NCBI GenBank assembly: GCA_023159155.1
Contig: JAJNNX010000063.1
Coordinates: 186,001-250,000, forward strand
Direction: 5' to 3'
Length of the DNA stretch: 64,000 bases
From: Ustulina deusta
Taxonomy: Eukaryota > Ascomycota > Sordariomycetes > Xylariales > Xylariaceae
Part shown: in pieces, positions 1 to 11,192 of the stretch
How the letters are laid out: each line of letters opens with the position of its first letter
Numbering within the stretch: position 1 is the first letter of the stretch
Position numbers and translations under genes: made by a program
Notes under the pieces: model-generated
The model's database searches: none
What the model was told of the DNA's origin: nothing
Seen by the model: the letters and a program-made list of their open reading frames with translations, nothing else

Positions 1-1638
1 AAAGACTTGATAGTCTGGCATCTCCTGCGTAGCCGTAAACCCTCCAGACGCATTTCTTACCTCGTATCGAACCTTGAGCCTGCATATATAACAAGGGCAG
101 ATCTCGAAAAGTCCCGTCATGTGTTAGGATGGTGCGCTGATGCAACCTCTATCGTCGGTAGGTTTGCATACTCTATTCATAGAGGGATCACATCGCTGAC
201 AACTCATCCTTCACTAGGAACGACTTATGCGACATACGATATAGGAAGATCTCGTCTTCCTAAAGCGCATTCCCATCACAGGTTGGAAAAGGTTGAGGTA
301 TCAGCCGGCCAATTTGTCACCGGCACAGCAGCGTTTACTCTTGGAAGGAGAGAGAAACCTGTACACATCTCTAGATTTGGTTATCTTACGAAACTTCAAT
401 GGATATCTTCCAAGTATATGGTTCTATGGGACGAGAGCGATAAGAGGGGCTGGTTAGTAAACGGAGCCAGCGCCCTTCTTCATATTCTTCGGGCATCCTT
501 GCAGCATAGCAAACGCAAGTTCCAGTCGGCATGGCTGCTAGACCCAAACGCCGTAAAAGACCCACAGGATCTAACTCGGCCTGATGCTGCCCTTCAAGTC
601 CTGATTGACGAGAGTAATCGCAACCTGACATTATACATGGACAAGACCGAGGTTTACGAAGAAAATATAAGGGAAGGCGTGATAACGAACAACACCTCGA
701 GAAGACAAACCCGACATTACCGTCTAGAGGATAGGATTGAGCACATCTACAACATCCTGGAAAAGCTGATCGACCATCAAACGGATGCGGAACGACGGAG
801 CGGTGTACAAATTAATATTCGGCCTCGACGGCAATTAGAGGGCTGGGACTTCCAAGATCTAGTCAAGGACGGCGATCCCATCTTCCCTCGCGTGGCAACC
901 CTGCCAACCATCGGGAAGGGTTGGGTAGACTTCACCCGAGCAATCCACGCAGTGACGTTATTCGGCAGCGGATTCGGCGAGCTGATCCAACCACGACACA
1001 CAAACCCAAGCGCGACAATCTGCAGTCGCTGGTCCCTGCTGCCGAAAGAAAGCTACTACCTCGCAGCCTGCGTGTCGGATCTGCTGGAAATCATGGAGGC
1101 AGACGGCGACGCGGCGTCTAACCCCCGACGGCTATGCGACGACATCATCTGGCACATGAAGCGGGCAACATTCGACCCGTGCCCCTGCACCAAGGACGCG
1201 CAGAAAAGCCACCACGACCCCGTTCAAGCGCTCTTTCCCTTGAGATTCACGGGCAGCCTGAAGAAAAAGGAGCAGGTAGATCTCGAGGGCGCCGGGGCCG
1301 TGGTATTCGGACATAACATGAGTCTGCACTGGCACTGGAAGGACTCGGGGGATCCGGTGAAGGGCGACCCGCCGGCGGAAACCTTGGTCGTGGTCGATCC
1401 GTTCGAGGACAGCGGCATCGGGTCGAGTCTTGGCTCCTCGAGGCTCCTTTCCGTGTCCGATCCGAGCAGCGCCGGGTCGACGGGGGACGAATCCCCGATT
1501 CAGTCCCAGCTTCTCTCGCCGTCCAGCCCGTCTGAGACGCCTCTGCGGGGCCCAAAACCTGCGCTACATGGGATTGTTTCGTCGGTTAGGAAGAAGAGGA
1601 GAATTTTTGCGTATAATACCCGCGTCCCCGGGACATGA
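1..1638 (+). CDS. Uncharacterised fungal protein, C-terminal part (5' end outside window)
   Basis: The frame is already open at base 1, so this is the 3' portion of a longer gene; 545 codons plus the stop are visible. From memory, the pattern resembles a widespread Pezizomycotina family of unknown function. Its marks are an 'LGWC' segment near residue 40, 'RLPKAHS' near 83, a conserved core 'KYMVLWDESDKRGWLVNG' at about 136-153, and 'RLEDRIEHIYNILEKLIDHQ' at about 240. Residues about 457-515 are a Ser/Pro-rich low-complexity tail, followed by a basic KKRR stretch that could be a nuclear signal. No enzyme motif, signal peptide or membrane span is visible. In large proteins of this type the N-terminal part often carries other domains, which cannot be seen here. 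Codon use and GC content are normal and there are no RIP-like stops, so it is probably a live gene. Several smaller frames on both strands inside it are shadows. Confidence 0.7.
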   Translation, partial: KDLIVWHLLRSRKPSRRISYLVSNLEPAYITRADLEKSRHVLGWCADATSIVGRFAYSIHRGITSLTTHPSLGTTYATYDIGRSRLPKAHSHHRLEKVEVSAGQFVTGTAAFTLGRREKPVHISRFGYLTKLQWISSKYMVLWDESDKRGWLVNGASALLHILRASLQHSKRKFQSAWLLDPNAVKDPQDLTRPDAALQVLIDESNRNLTLYMDKTEVYEENIREGVITNNTSRRQTRHYRLEDRIEHIYNILEKLIDHQTDAERRSGVQINIRPRRQLEGWDFQDLVKDGDPIFPRVATLPTIGKGWVDFTRAIHAVTLFGSGFGELIQPRHTNPSATICSRWSLLPKESYYLAACVSDLLEIMEADGDAASNPRRLCDDIIWHMKRATFDPCPCTKDAQKSHHDPVQALFPLRFTGSLKKKEQVDLEGAGAVVFGHNMSLHWHWKDSGDPVKGDPPAETLVVVDPFEDSGIGSSLGSSRLLSVSDPSSAGSTGDESPIQSQLLSPSSPSETPLRGPKPALHGIVSSVRKKRRIFAYNTRVPGT

Positions 1639-3745
1639 ACAATCAACACGAGAACCCGTTTTCATTCGAGAACGGTTGCGCGCTGGGCCTGTGGTTCTTG
1701 GCGGCAGGATCCCCAAGGAGCATATCTAGTTGCGGACCCACCACCACTATACAGGCCTAGGGCCAGATGGGGATACAACTCTGCTAGTTAGAGTTCATAA
1801 GTTGGTCTGCAAGAGGAGGAATGGTTGAGACAGCTCAGATACTGCCTCATAAAACCCCTCAGTAGGATATACACGTGGCAGAAAGCTGAAATCTGCTATC
1901 GAGTGTATACTCGAATAGCTGGAGTGACTACGGGGGTCACTGGGGTAGTGTCGGTAGCCAAGAAGGGACAGGTAGTGAAGATGTGATTTTGCTCGAAGAG
2001 CTTGAATTGATACCCGATCTAGTATACTTTAACAGGGCTCGTTGGAATTACCACTTAGCCGTCCCTAATGATATATATTAATCTCGAGTAATAACTACTG
2101 TTGCAAAACTGAATATCGTGTTTGTTTTGGTCATTGTTCATGAGAACCAGGTCTGGTTTATCGCATCATTTTTGCCTCTACAATGCGCCGATAGCTTTTC
2201 GCGAGGGGGGCAAAAAGGACACAAGAAAAAAAAAGGAAAAAATTTAGAGGGGAATGTGGAATGGCAAGTGATGAAAGATAAAAAAAAGAAACTAAACAAT
2301 CTCGGTGCTGTTGAATATCGAGAAAGAGGGGGGCTAGCAGAACTGCCTGTCCTTCCCAGTTACGATTGATAGGATGGGCATATATCACTGCAGGAAAGGC
2401 GTTTTCTCTCAAGTTCCCCCTATCCCTGCATGATTCTTCAGACTGAATTAAGCAGGAACCTTTTAGGTTTGCTCGCCTGCCCTTGGGCGACAGTTGTCTC
2501 TGCGCCACTTGTACGCTTGTGAATAGTATGGATATCGGCCCGAGCTCGCCGGTTTGCTCTTCGCTGTTTCATAACCTTGAATACTGCCCTCAGCAGACTG
2601 CTGCTGGTGAGAGAGTATCGCAATATAGATGAGATAGTGCGGAGACGGGCTTTCCTGCAACACTCGAAGACGCGGCCCGATTCTCGCTTCATCCGGCCGC
2701 CTGTCTCTACGCACTCGGACTTCTCGAGGCTCGAAAACATGCCATATGAGGGTGATAGGGCATTCTGATTCGGGTTGATGACGAGGCGACACTTGAAAGG
2801 CGTGATGGCGAGGAAGGACTCGAAGATAGATACGTTCAAGGCGAAGCGCGCAAGAGATATTCGCGACAGCCGGGCAGGAAGGGCGACGGGTCGAGATGTT
2901 ATCGCGATGGCCAAGGAGGCTCGTCGTCGGTCGGTAGAACTAAGTCGAGAATCTCTACACCATCCCGGACATGCCCGACAAAAGCCTTCTCGTCCCCATC
3001 AAGAATTGATACGCGTTGGAAGGACTGCTGGCGACATTCGGGGATGCGAGAAGAGTCGTGTCATGATAGTGGCCATCTCGGTCTCGGTAGGTTGGCGCCG
3101 CAGAGTCAGGTCTCAGGAATTCGAGGGCAATGTTGCAAAATGCCGACTCCAGGCCATTCCAACTTTTAGTTGCCATTATCTTTCGTTCGACATTATTTTT
3201 GCGTTGTTGTTTGAGGTTGTAATAAAGTTAGGAGATCAATAATGCTAGATAGGTCTGGTATTACTAGACTAGGTTAGTGGTTAGTGTGGGTTCTGAAGGG
3301 CGCTTCATTGCATGGCCAGTGTGCACTTTATAAATGGGTCTGTTAGCACTGTATATACATCTCCACTTTGCATCATCTCCATTTTATTTGGGCAGGAGTT
3401 TCTAAACTGTGCGGAAAGTCGTCTTGTCACCAATGCTAAACAAGGCCATGAATGCGTTGATGACAACCCATGCAACAAGATATTATATCGATATGAGGAA
3501 AATTCGCATTTTCAATAGGTACTCTCTGCCCCGAAGCAGCTTGCCACAGCAATCTGTGGGCTTTTTTGAACAAACTAACATAACAGTTCAATGCCGCCCC
3601 CCAAAAAGAAGAAAAAAAGGCCATTGTGTTGATTAATATGGGTCTATTCAATAGACTAGTAGTCCCGGTGAGATCATGTTTACAATGGTGATAGGGATCC
3701 CCACCTCAGCAAGCTTACGCAGAGTCTTTCAATCAGCTCTAAATG
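1639..3745. other. Intergenic region, no convincing gene
   Basis: About 2.1 kb of GC-balanced sequence. Overlapping open frames occur on both strands (minus 2438-2914, minus 2955-3176, plus 2775-3242). They overlap one another, have no recognisable domain, and cannot be joined into one clear model. The minus-strand segment 2955-3176 has the most protein-like composition and could be one exon of an unknown gene, but no supporting splice pattern was found. Purine runs at 2224-2295 are simple low-complexity sequence. Confidence 0.5.
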
Positions 3746-3746
3746 T

Positions 3747-3945
3747 CACGTGGAAGTCACGTGTACTACCTCCACCTTCACCTTCCCTCCCTTCACCTTC
3801 CGCCCATTCAATCAGCTTGACTGTCCACGTCCCGATGCATCAGTGGGACATTTCAATTGCATATTTGTATCGCTGTTCTCTCCTTAGTCGGAAAGCAGTC
3901 GGGGAGGTGGTTGACTCTGGCCACCATGTTGATTTGTCTCACGTG
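3747..3945 (+). promoter_or_regulatory. Three CACGTG boxes upstream of the PHD-finger gene
   Basis: The palindrome CACGTG occurs at 3747-3752, 3758-3763 and 3940-3945. The first two sit 11 bp apart, each as GTCACGTG. CACGTG is the core site of fungal bHLH regulators of the Cbf1/Pho4 class. They lie 18-216 bp upstream of the first ATG at 3963, next to a CT-rich tract (3768-3805) typical of ascomycete promoters. That they are functional is inferred from spacing and repetition only. Confidence 0.45.
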
Positions 3946-3962
3946 CACTGCGATCCCCAGCG

Positions 3963-5606
3963 TTGACCCATGAGTCTGTGGCCACAATACACCAAATAGA
4001 TCCGTCTCTTATCGCCTCCTGCAACTACGAAATGGAGGATACGCCAGAGGACCCAAAACCAAGCATAAGCGATGGTGGCGGTAGTGGAGGGGGAGGGGGA
4101 GGGGGAGGCGAGGATGTGTCCGCGACAGATACAGCTGCGCCGCCTGTAGCCGACTTACCTACCGTGTCTGCTCCGAATCCAGCCGCGAGTCTCGCACCGA
4201 GCTCAACGGGTTCGGCTGGGCACCGACCCTATGTACCGCAGTTCTCTGCTGCCACCCAGATGATCCTGTCGCGCATCAGCAGCAAGCCCGGCAGTTTGTC
4301 CGCAGCTCTTTCGTCCGCCTCGTCCATGGCAAGGGGCATCGAGAAGTCTACCTTCGAAGATGCTAAAAGACGACTCGTTATGAATATGAACACTTCGTTG
4401 ACGATGCCTATGCCTATGCCAACTCTAAAACCCGGACAGGTTAGTTCCATGGGCAGCTCATTTCAGCTCCGAGCACCGCCAGTACCCATGCCCGCCCCGG
4501 GAACAACAAAGCCTGTTACCGCAAAGACGGTCATGCCCAAGCCTGTCCCAAATCCAGCAGCTCCGAAGCCGCTTTCATCTAAACAAAAAGGAAAGGCAGC
4601 ACGGGGTACGAAGCGCAAGCGGGGTAAGGACGGCTTGGACACATCGTCAAGCCTGACGGAGCTATCTGACAGCGAGGCCGATGCAGCCGCAAAAGCGCAG
4701 AAGGCGGCCACCATGACGAAGTCGGGCCGACAAGTGCAAAAGCCGGCACAGTTCAACCCGGTGGATTCAGCAGGCTCCCAGAAGCGAAAGCACTACGGCA
4801 AGCGTACTGCCGAACAGGCTCTTTGCAAAGTATGCACTAGAGGACTCAGCCCGAGTATGAACCAGATCGTCTTCTGCGACGGCTGCAACTTCTGCTGGCA
4901 CCAGATGTGCCACGATCCATACATCGACGACGAGTTCGTTAGTGACGAGTCCCGTTCGTGGTTTTGTGGCCGTTGCCTGTCGAAGCGTGAGAAGGCTCTC
5001 GCTAAGAAGAAGACGCTGGTGGAGTATAAGGGTGTCAGCTGGGCATCGAAGAGTGCAGATCAGGTCAGCTATATCCCAGCATTGCTTGCATGATAAGATT
5101 ACATTGTTCTAACCGCTGCGCAGAGGCGTAAATATCTCACCGACATCCCACATGCTCAACTCGTCAACATCATAATGTACAGCACAGAGCTACATCCGGA
5201 TCTCCCCATCTTCCCCGCCCAGGAGCCGGGGACGTCTACCAAACGGGGTTTGCAAGGATTATCGGCAGGGTCAACGGCAGCCGGCGCCCTCTCGCGAGCA
5301 GACGCAAAATCTAGCGGACCGGCGAGTTTCAATAGCGCAGTCTCGACGCCAGACACGAAGGCCTCAGACACGGGCGGGAAGTCGAGCGCGAAGAGGAAAG
5401 ACTCTACCGAGGCTCAGGGCCAGGCAGAACGCGAATCGTCAGTCGAATCGATCCCACCCGCGTGGCCGAAAGTTGAACAGGGAGTTCTCGCCGGTCTGGA
5501 TATGAACGAGGAGGATCTGCGAGACAACAACGACTTCGAAGCCTTCAGCGTCACTACCTACGACAGTAAAGGCCGAAAGGTGATGGAAAATGGTATGAGT
5601 GTATGA
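3963..5606 (+). CDS. PHD-finger protein, one intron (527 aa)
   Basis: Probable nuclear chromatin reader. Exon 1 is 3963-5063, a 60-bp phase-0 intron (GT 5064, TTCTAAC branch, CAG 5123) follows, and exon 2 is 5124-5606; the reading frame continues exactly across the junction. Residues 1-200 are low complexity: a poly-Gly run, then Pro/Met/Ala-rich stretches. A strongly basic segment at 207-222 (KQKGKAARGTKRKRGK) is a likely nuclear signal. A C4HC3 PHD zinc finger spans 288-338: C-x2-C, CDGC, H-x2-C, then C-x2-C. Exon 2 begins with a well-formed 'YLTDIPHAQLVNIIMYSTEL' segment that appears conserved in fungal homologues, then a disordered Ser/Ala tail. PHD fingers commonly bind histone H3 tails; the ligand here is unknown. 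The in-frame ATG at 4032 (M24) could be the true start, because residues 1-23 look like leader sequence. There are no RIP-like stops, so it is probably functional. Confidence 0.85.
5064..5123 (+). other. Intron of the PHD-finger gene
   Basis: A 60-bp intron. It has a GTCAGC donor, a branch-like CTAAC 12 nt before the CAG acceptor, and in-frame stops if read through. Removing it joins the PHD exon in phase 0 to a second open exon that carries 17 further codons before the next ATG. Confidence 0.85.
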
Positions 5607-6421
5607 AGGTGAGGGAATGGATATAATCCACGCAGATACTACCTGCATAGTTGCTATAAGTGCTGCATTCGGTACTTGTACTGGTCACCTCCGGTAGGAC
5701 ATGTCTGTTTCATGACTGGTTTGTTCGGCGTTCAAAGTGCTCACGGCGTCTTCGCCCACGGACTATTAGCGGTGTTTTCATTATCAGCATACGGCTTTTT
5801 CCCCCTGGGGATGGGAGGGGCCCGGGGGGCAGGGCGTTAATACCTGTCATGTACCAATTATCTTTGCATAATACCCAAAATACACCTCCATACTTGGCGG
5901 TTTCTATAGGGGTAGGGATAGCCGCAAATATACGGCAAATATACGGCAAATATACGGCAAATGTACGGCTCCCAGTATGGAACGTTCCGTAAAAGTTAGG
6001 GGAGAAGTATGCGCACTCCTAAATTTGTTCCGTTTTAGATAATAGAACGTTCCGAACCGTTTAAGCCGCAAATTTGCTGTTCATTTAACTGAAGCGCTTT
6101 AAAAAAAAGACTATTTTATATTGCATACAAATGTTGAAGTGTTGGTATGGAAGCTTCCAAGACTGAATAAGAAGGAGCATTTCCTAACCGGGCAACAAAA
6201 TTAGGTGCATAGAACTTTTGCTATACCTTTTTCTGGCACAAGCAACCCTTCGTTCCACTCATTCATACTTTATTCGCTAAAAACGAAGGCATTTTGTTAG
6301 CCCGCCGGTGGTTACTGAAGATTCTCTAGTATACACTACCTAGGTAGGTATGGATCGATGAGCTGCTACCTGACCAGAACACCCGAGAGGCACCAAAACA
6401 ACACCCCTCCCTCGGGTTCTT
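5607..6421. other. Intergenic region with an 11-bp tandem repeat and a duplicated segment
   Basis: The gap between the convergent PHD gene and the reductase fragment. It contains about four tandem copies of an 11-bp unit (ATACGGCAAAT) at 5922-5966. A 10-bp palindrome GGAACGTTCC lies at 5979-5988 with a similar GAACGTTCC nearby at about 6047. It also holds the left copy of a ~41-bp duplication (6125-6165). No coding frame was found. Confidence 0.6.
6125..6165 (+). repeat. Direct duplication flanking the reductase fragment, left copy
   Basis: The 30 bases 6125-6154 (starting ATACAAATGTTGAAG) are identical to 7852-7881 in the same orientation. The next 11 bases differ only by three transitions. 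The copies lie just outside the 3' end of the minus-strand reductase frame and inside its 5' end, so they bracket the fragment. Confidence 0.85.
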
Positions 6422-7960
6422 CTATATTTCCCTGCCCGCGGAGCGTTGGCGCGGGGGTTCCTCCGATGGCGTATCCTTTGAAAGCGCAGGAAAGGCCATC
6501 ACAGTTTCGGTGCCAAAACCTGCCAACATAGCTGCGGCCGCTGGGTGCATGCCTAGGGCCTCTGCGCGAGCCACCCACTCCTTTAAAGGGAGTACCTCTA
6601 TATCCCCATCGTCTTCTGTAGCCCACGTCCGAAGGTCATCCAACCTCAATAATTTTCCGCCCAGATGATGCGTGAAACGCACCCCTATTTCCCGGCCGTG
6701 CTCTTTCCTATCCTTACTCGCAAATTTCTCTTCCGGATTGGCGCCGTCATCGCGTTCGACTACGACACCATTCATCACCACATCTATGATACCTCGCACC
6801 ACATAACTGAGGGGGACTGAGTCGAGGGACCCGCTGACTTTTCCCCGGGTGTCCGGGACCGCCTTCATCATGCGGCAGTAATGGCGCAAGTTATACACCA
6901 GGTCAAGCTGTGGTTCATCGATGCGAGCGATGTTCGATGGCCGATGGATCCACACCGTCCACCCGGGACTGCAGGCCTTGACGAGTCTTTCCAGAAGTAC
7001 CTCGCTTGCCCACTTACTTGACAAGTAACCCGGGGCCCACTGGACCGGTGGGGGGTATGCAATCAACGACTGAGGGCCGATTGAACTACGTCCCGCGCCC
7101 GCCGCGAAGCTGCATACTCCGCCACTTGAGATGAAATGAAAAGGGATGCGGCGGGGTAAACACAAAGTGGTAAGCTGGCTGGTAGACTGCACATTGGATA
7201 ATCGAAGCGTATCATAGGACTTCAGGTATGATACATCGGCACCATTATGAATCACCAAGTCGGCCGAGGCAAAGATTTCGCGCGCGGTGCGTTCACCAAG
7301 GCCTATACGGGGTTGGTTGAGGTCACCTTCGTGCAGTACCACCTTTTTAAAACCTAACGTGCTGCGATGCTCCTCTATGTTGCGTATGCCGATGCAATAA
7401 ATCTTCTCGATGTGTGCTTCTTCGATGAGAGCGTGTAGGAGAGCCCTACCAAGGTAGCCCGTGGCACCCGTGAGGACGATTACCTTGGGGGGAACTTGGA
7501 TGTCTGGAAAATGGGGGCTGGACACACGAGGGAACATTCCTGGCGGCCGTGTTTCGGCCTCCCAATCGATCACTTCGTTGACCGGAGATTCGCTTCCATT
7601 CTTTTGGTCAATAAGGACCGTCATGCCCTTGACTGTGCTATTGTTGAACAGATCGACCAACCTGATTTCGACCCCGAAGTGGGCCTGTATGCGTGTCCGC
7701 AGCTTTAGAAGAAGAAGTGACGTCCCGCCGATGTGAAAGAAGTCGACGTGAGGGCCAATCGTTGATCCGTTGTTGTTAACAGCATGCGCTGGAATGAGCT
7801 CATTCCATAATTCTACCAGGTCTGCCGCTGTCCCTGTCAACCCGATTATGTATACAAATGTTGAAGTGTTGGTATGGAAGCCTCTAGGACTGGAGGTTCT
7901 GGCATCCAAAACTGGAATCCCCCATACCACGTTTGCCCCATAGGGCGGAGACCTTCGCAT
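6422..7960 (-). CDS. Orphan carrier protein plus thioester reductase fragment of a PKS-NRPS/NRPS-like synthetase
   Basis: A 512-aa open frame. Residues about 45-118 are a peptidyl carrier domain. The signature 'DFFHIGGTSLLLLKLR' contains Ser81, the expected phosphopantetheine attachment site. Residues about 158-490 are an NAD(P)-binding reductase domain (NAD_binding_4 / Lys2-type R). It has the nucleotide motif GATGYLG at 165-171, the Ser pair at 278-279, and a Y312-x3-K316 active site within 'GYLSSKWASEVLLERL'. In fungal hybrids such a C-terminal PCP-R pair releases the chain, either by reduction or by cyclisation. The intact Tyr and Lys would allow reduction, but the outcome cannot be decided here. 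The condensation and adenylation domains that should precede it are missing. Residues 1-44 do not resemble the end of an adenylation domain, and upstream of 7960 the sequence turns into mutated AT-rich DNA. The frame itself has no stops. It is most likely a relic 3' end or a captured fragment; a small free-standing PCP-R protein is possible but less likely. Confidence 0.75.
   Translation of the reverse strand: MRRSPPYGANVVWGIPVLDARTSSPRGFHTNTSTFVYIIGLTGTAADLVELWNELIPAHAVNNNGSTIGPHVDFFHIGGTSLLLLKLRTRIQAHFGVEIRLVDLFNNSTVKGMTVLIDQKNGSESPVNEVIDWEAETRPPGMFPRVSSPHFPDIQVPPKVIVLTGATGYLGRALLHALIEEAHIEKIYCIGIRNIEEHRSTLGFKKVVLHEGDLNQPRIGLGERTAREIFASADLVIHNGADVSYLKSYDTLRLSNVQSTSQLTTLCLPRRIPFHFISSGGVCSFAAGAGRSSIGPQSLIAYPPPVQWAPGYLSSKWASEVLLERLVKACSPGWTVWIHRPSNIARIDEPQLDLVYNLRHYCRMMKAVPDTRGKVSGSLDSVPLSYVVRGIIDVVMNGVVVERDDGANPEEKFASKDRKEHGREIGVRFTHHLGGKLLRLDDLRTWATEDDGDIEVLPLKEWVARAEALGMHPAAAAMLAGFGTETVMAFPALSKDTPSEEPPRQRSAGREI
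7852..7892 (+). repeat. Direct duplication flanking the reductase fragment, right copy
   Basis: Right partner of 6125-6165. It encodes part of residues 23-37 of the open frame on the minus strand. That part of the protein does not look like synthetase sequence, so the repeat is probably foreign to the gene. Confidence 0.85.
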
Positions 7961-7989
7961 GAGCCTTACCTAACAAAGTTTGGACGAGA

Positions 7990-8940
7990 TGAATGTTTGC
8001 GGCTAGTTTTGTAGCGTTCACCATATAATTAAGGGCGTAAAGATTTTAATATAAATAATATGGCCAGGTAAATATTATTTATACTAATATTTCTATTTAA
8101 AATATTTTTTAAATAAAAAAAAATAAGTATTATTTGAAAAGTTACTATTAATAAAAACAAATAACTATAGCATACAAAAATAATAAAAAAACAAATAATA
8201 ATAGTTAACTTTTATATTAAACAATAACTAATAGTTATATTATTTAGTACTATATATATAAATATTATATTATTTCTAAAAAATATATCTAATAGTACTA
8301 ATAGGATTAACTTTTGTTTTATTTTTTTAAAACTAGTTTTTTGTAATAAAAAAAATACCTAAAGCTAATTAAAATTAATTATTAATTCTAGTCCTAATAT
8401 TACTAATCTAAAACTATAGCTATTTTTTAATTTTAAAAAATAAATAATTTTAGTTATTTTATAGAATAAACTTTTTAATATATTAATTTTAAGTTATAGC
8501 TACTATATTATTTATTTTTAGTACGTATTTAGCTATAAAGCAAATAAAAGCGCTTATAATTTTTTTTTTGTTAAACATATAAATATATTAATATTAGTAT
8601 CCTAGAATCTAAAAAAAAATAAAAAGTTCTACCTATTAGTACAAGCTACTTCTACTATAGTTTATATAGCTACGTTTTAAAAATATAAGCTAAAACTAGT
8701 GTTTAGCCCCTAAAGATACCTAAAGAGTAGAAAAAGGGGCCAATCCTGTTTATTAAAGAGCCCTTTAAGTAGACTTCTATAGATACTAGCGCGTAAGCTA
8801 TATGCTTTACAGCTACTAAATAGAAAATAAGGCTTAAAAAAAAAAAAAAAAGCCAGCTTATCCTCTGCTTATAGATATAAATCATAGCTATAGAGGTTTT
8901 TATTAACCTAGCTATTAATATAATCTTCTCACGGGTCATA
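7990..8940. repeat. AT-rich RIP-type block
   Basis: Nearly pure A/T with scattered GCT/AGC and CTA/TAG, and no usable frame. It abuts the truncated 5' end of the reductase fragment. The minus-strand open stretch 8703-8939 has some protein-like composition but no identifiable domain; it may be a mutated transposon remnant. Confidence 0.6.
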
Positions 8941-9590
8941 TTTTCGAGCCGTGCCTCAAGAGTGTTGGGTGGATAATGTAGAATAAAAATACTATAATAA
9001 AGATTGAATTCTGGATGATCAACTAACTACTAAAGCTAAGGATAAACTAGACTTATATAACATTTCCGTTAAGCAACAGCTGTTTTAGAAATATTGATTT
9101 ATGCTAGAGATAATATAACCTATTCTAAGAATAGGCTGATCTATACCAACGCGTAGCGTTGGCATGCATCTGATGGTCTTGACACATATTCCTTTATAAT
9201 AATAAGACTGTTTGTGAACAGATCTCCTAATTGATCTAATGATATGTATTTTTTAGCTAGTCTTAGCTATAGCAGAGTTTATGTGATACAAGTCCATAGT
9301 TAGGTCAGTTATTTTAAAATGTTTTTGCCCAGGTGTGATATTTCATACAAGGCGAGCCGGATCAGAGGAAGGTGGGCCGACCTGCTTGATCTCCTATTCA
9401 ATATTCGTGGGCAACTAAGACAACCGTAGTTGACGCCGACTCATAGCCTCTAGCTAACCACATCCATAAAGTACAAATTCCGCCTTGCTCCTCGAAATAG
9501 CGCAAGTCTGCGTAATATTGTACTTACCAATGACCAATCGCAAAGCGTGTCTATTATCCTAGTTAGCGGTAGTCTATAAGGCACTCGCAT
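8941..9590. other. GC-balanced island without a gene
   Basis: About 650 bp of ordinary-composition sequence between AT-rich blocks. It contains a short perfect hairpin CCAACGC-gta-GCGTTGG at 9146-9162. No open frame of note was found. Confidence 0.5.
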
Positions 9591-11192
9591 ATAAAAAAAG
9601 GCTTTTGGTCTAAGTAGATAATAAAGCTACGTTATTTTGTTTTTTTATAATCTAAAAAAACATAAAATAGTTTTAGCTGTAGCTTTAAAAAAAGTATATA
9701 ATAAAATAGCTAAATTAGTTATAAAATTAGTAGTTTTGTTTTACTAGTAACTCTATAAAGCATTTAATTTATTAAGTAGATTTTGGGCTGCTTTCTTTTC
9801 TATAAAGTACTAGCTATAAAGCTTAAAGGTTACAAAAAATAATAAATATACTAGCTTAGATATAAAGTCTTATATAAAATAGTAAACCTAGCTAAACTAG
9901 ATTTAATATTTAAAAGCTAACTAGAAAAAGAACGCTGTAAAAAAAAGCCTTTAAAAATATAAACAATAATTTATAGATTTTTTAATAGCTAATATATAAG
10001 CTTTACCCTATTACAACACATAGACTCTACTATAATAATTTATATTTTTAGGTCGGACTCTACTAAATATCGATCTAGCTATATGTTAGTAAATACATAA
10101 ATACTGTCACTAGTTTAAAGGCCTCCCTCGGCTATACATTAACGTGCTATAAAAGCTAGCAGTAGTTTTATTAGCCACTTAGCTAGCAATTCATAGTTGT
10201 TTCTAGTAAGCAACTAGCATAATATATAATAGTCTAAGAACTACTAGGCTATTTTAAAATAAAAACTTTGTTAAATTTTTAGCAAAAAATTATTATTAGA
10301 TATTTATAGCTAGTTATAATAAATCGGCCTAGATTTAGTAGCTTTATTTTTTATAATCTAAACCAAAAGTTTTAAATAGTTTTAATAATTTTTACTTAAT
10401 AAGCTGCTAAATATAAATACTTTATTTTTTATTTTTTTAAGCTAAAAAAACCTAAAATCTTTTTTATTTATTTATTTATTATATATATATATAAAAAAAT
10501 ACTTTTAATCTTTTATTTATTGATTATTATTTTTTATAATACTAAATAATCTAGTTCTTTAAAATAATAGTTATATTATTTTTAAGCTTATTAAAAAAAT
10601 TAAAAAAACGATCTAATAAAATAAAATATTATTTATATTATAAAAAAACCTATTTTATAATATATTAAAGCTATATTTTTAAACAATAATATAATATATT
10701 TTATATTATTTACTAAGCTAGATTTATTATAATATAGCATATATTAAAAAGTAATAAAATGTTTATAAACTTATATATATAATAATTATAAATATATAAG
10801 TTTTATTTTTTTTATTAATATTTTTTATTTTAATTAAACTAATTATATATAATAGTTTTATTATAATACTTATATACTAACTAATAAAATTAAACAATAT
10901 AATATTAAAAAATATAAAAATATTAATTAATAAAAATTAATCTATACTTATTATTTTTTTAATTTTTATAAAGTTTACTAAAAAATTTTATAATTATTTA
11001 TAAAACTATAAAATTATAATAAATCAAATTTTTAAATAGTTAGTACTAATATAATTTTTAATATTAAAATAAAATATATTTTTTATATAAAATATTTAAG
11101 TTTATATTAAAATATTAATTATTAAATATACTAGTATTATTATAAATAATTATATATAAAAAAAGTTATAAAATTAATTTTTATTTAGTTTT
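9591..11192. repeat. AT-rich RIP-type block left of the gypsy element
   Basis: Strongly AT-rich, with CpA/TpG/CpG nearly absent. No frame, terminal repeat or motif could be recognised. Confidence 0.55.

Noticed and set aside
386..1555. Several frames antisense to or overlapping the first gene
   Set aside because: Shadows of the long plus-strand coding frame.
2955..3176. Minus-strand frame with protein-like composition
   Set aside because: No domain, no consistent splice junction to the neighbouring minus-strand frame, and a competing frame on the other strand; kept only as a note.
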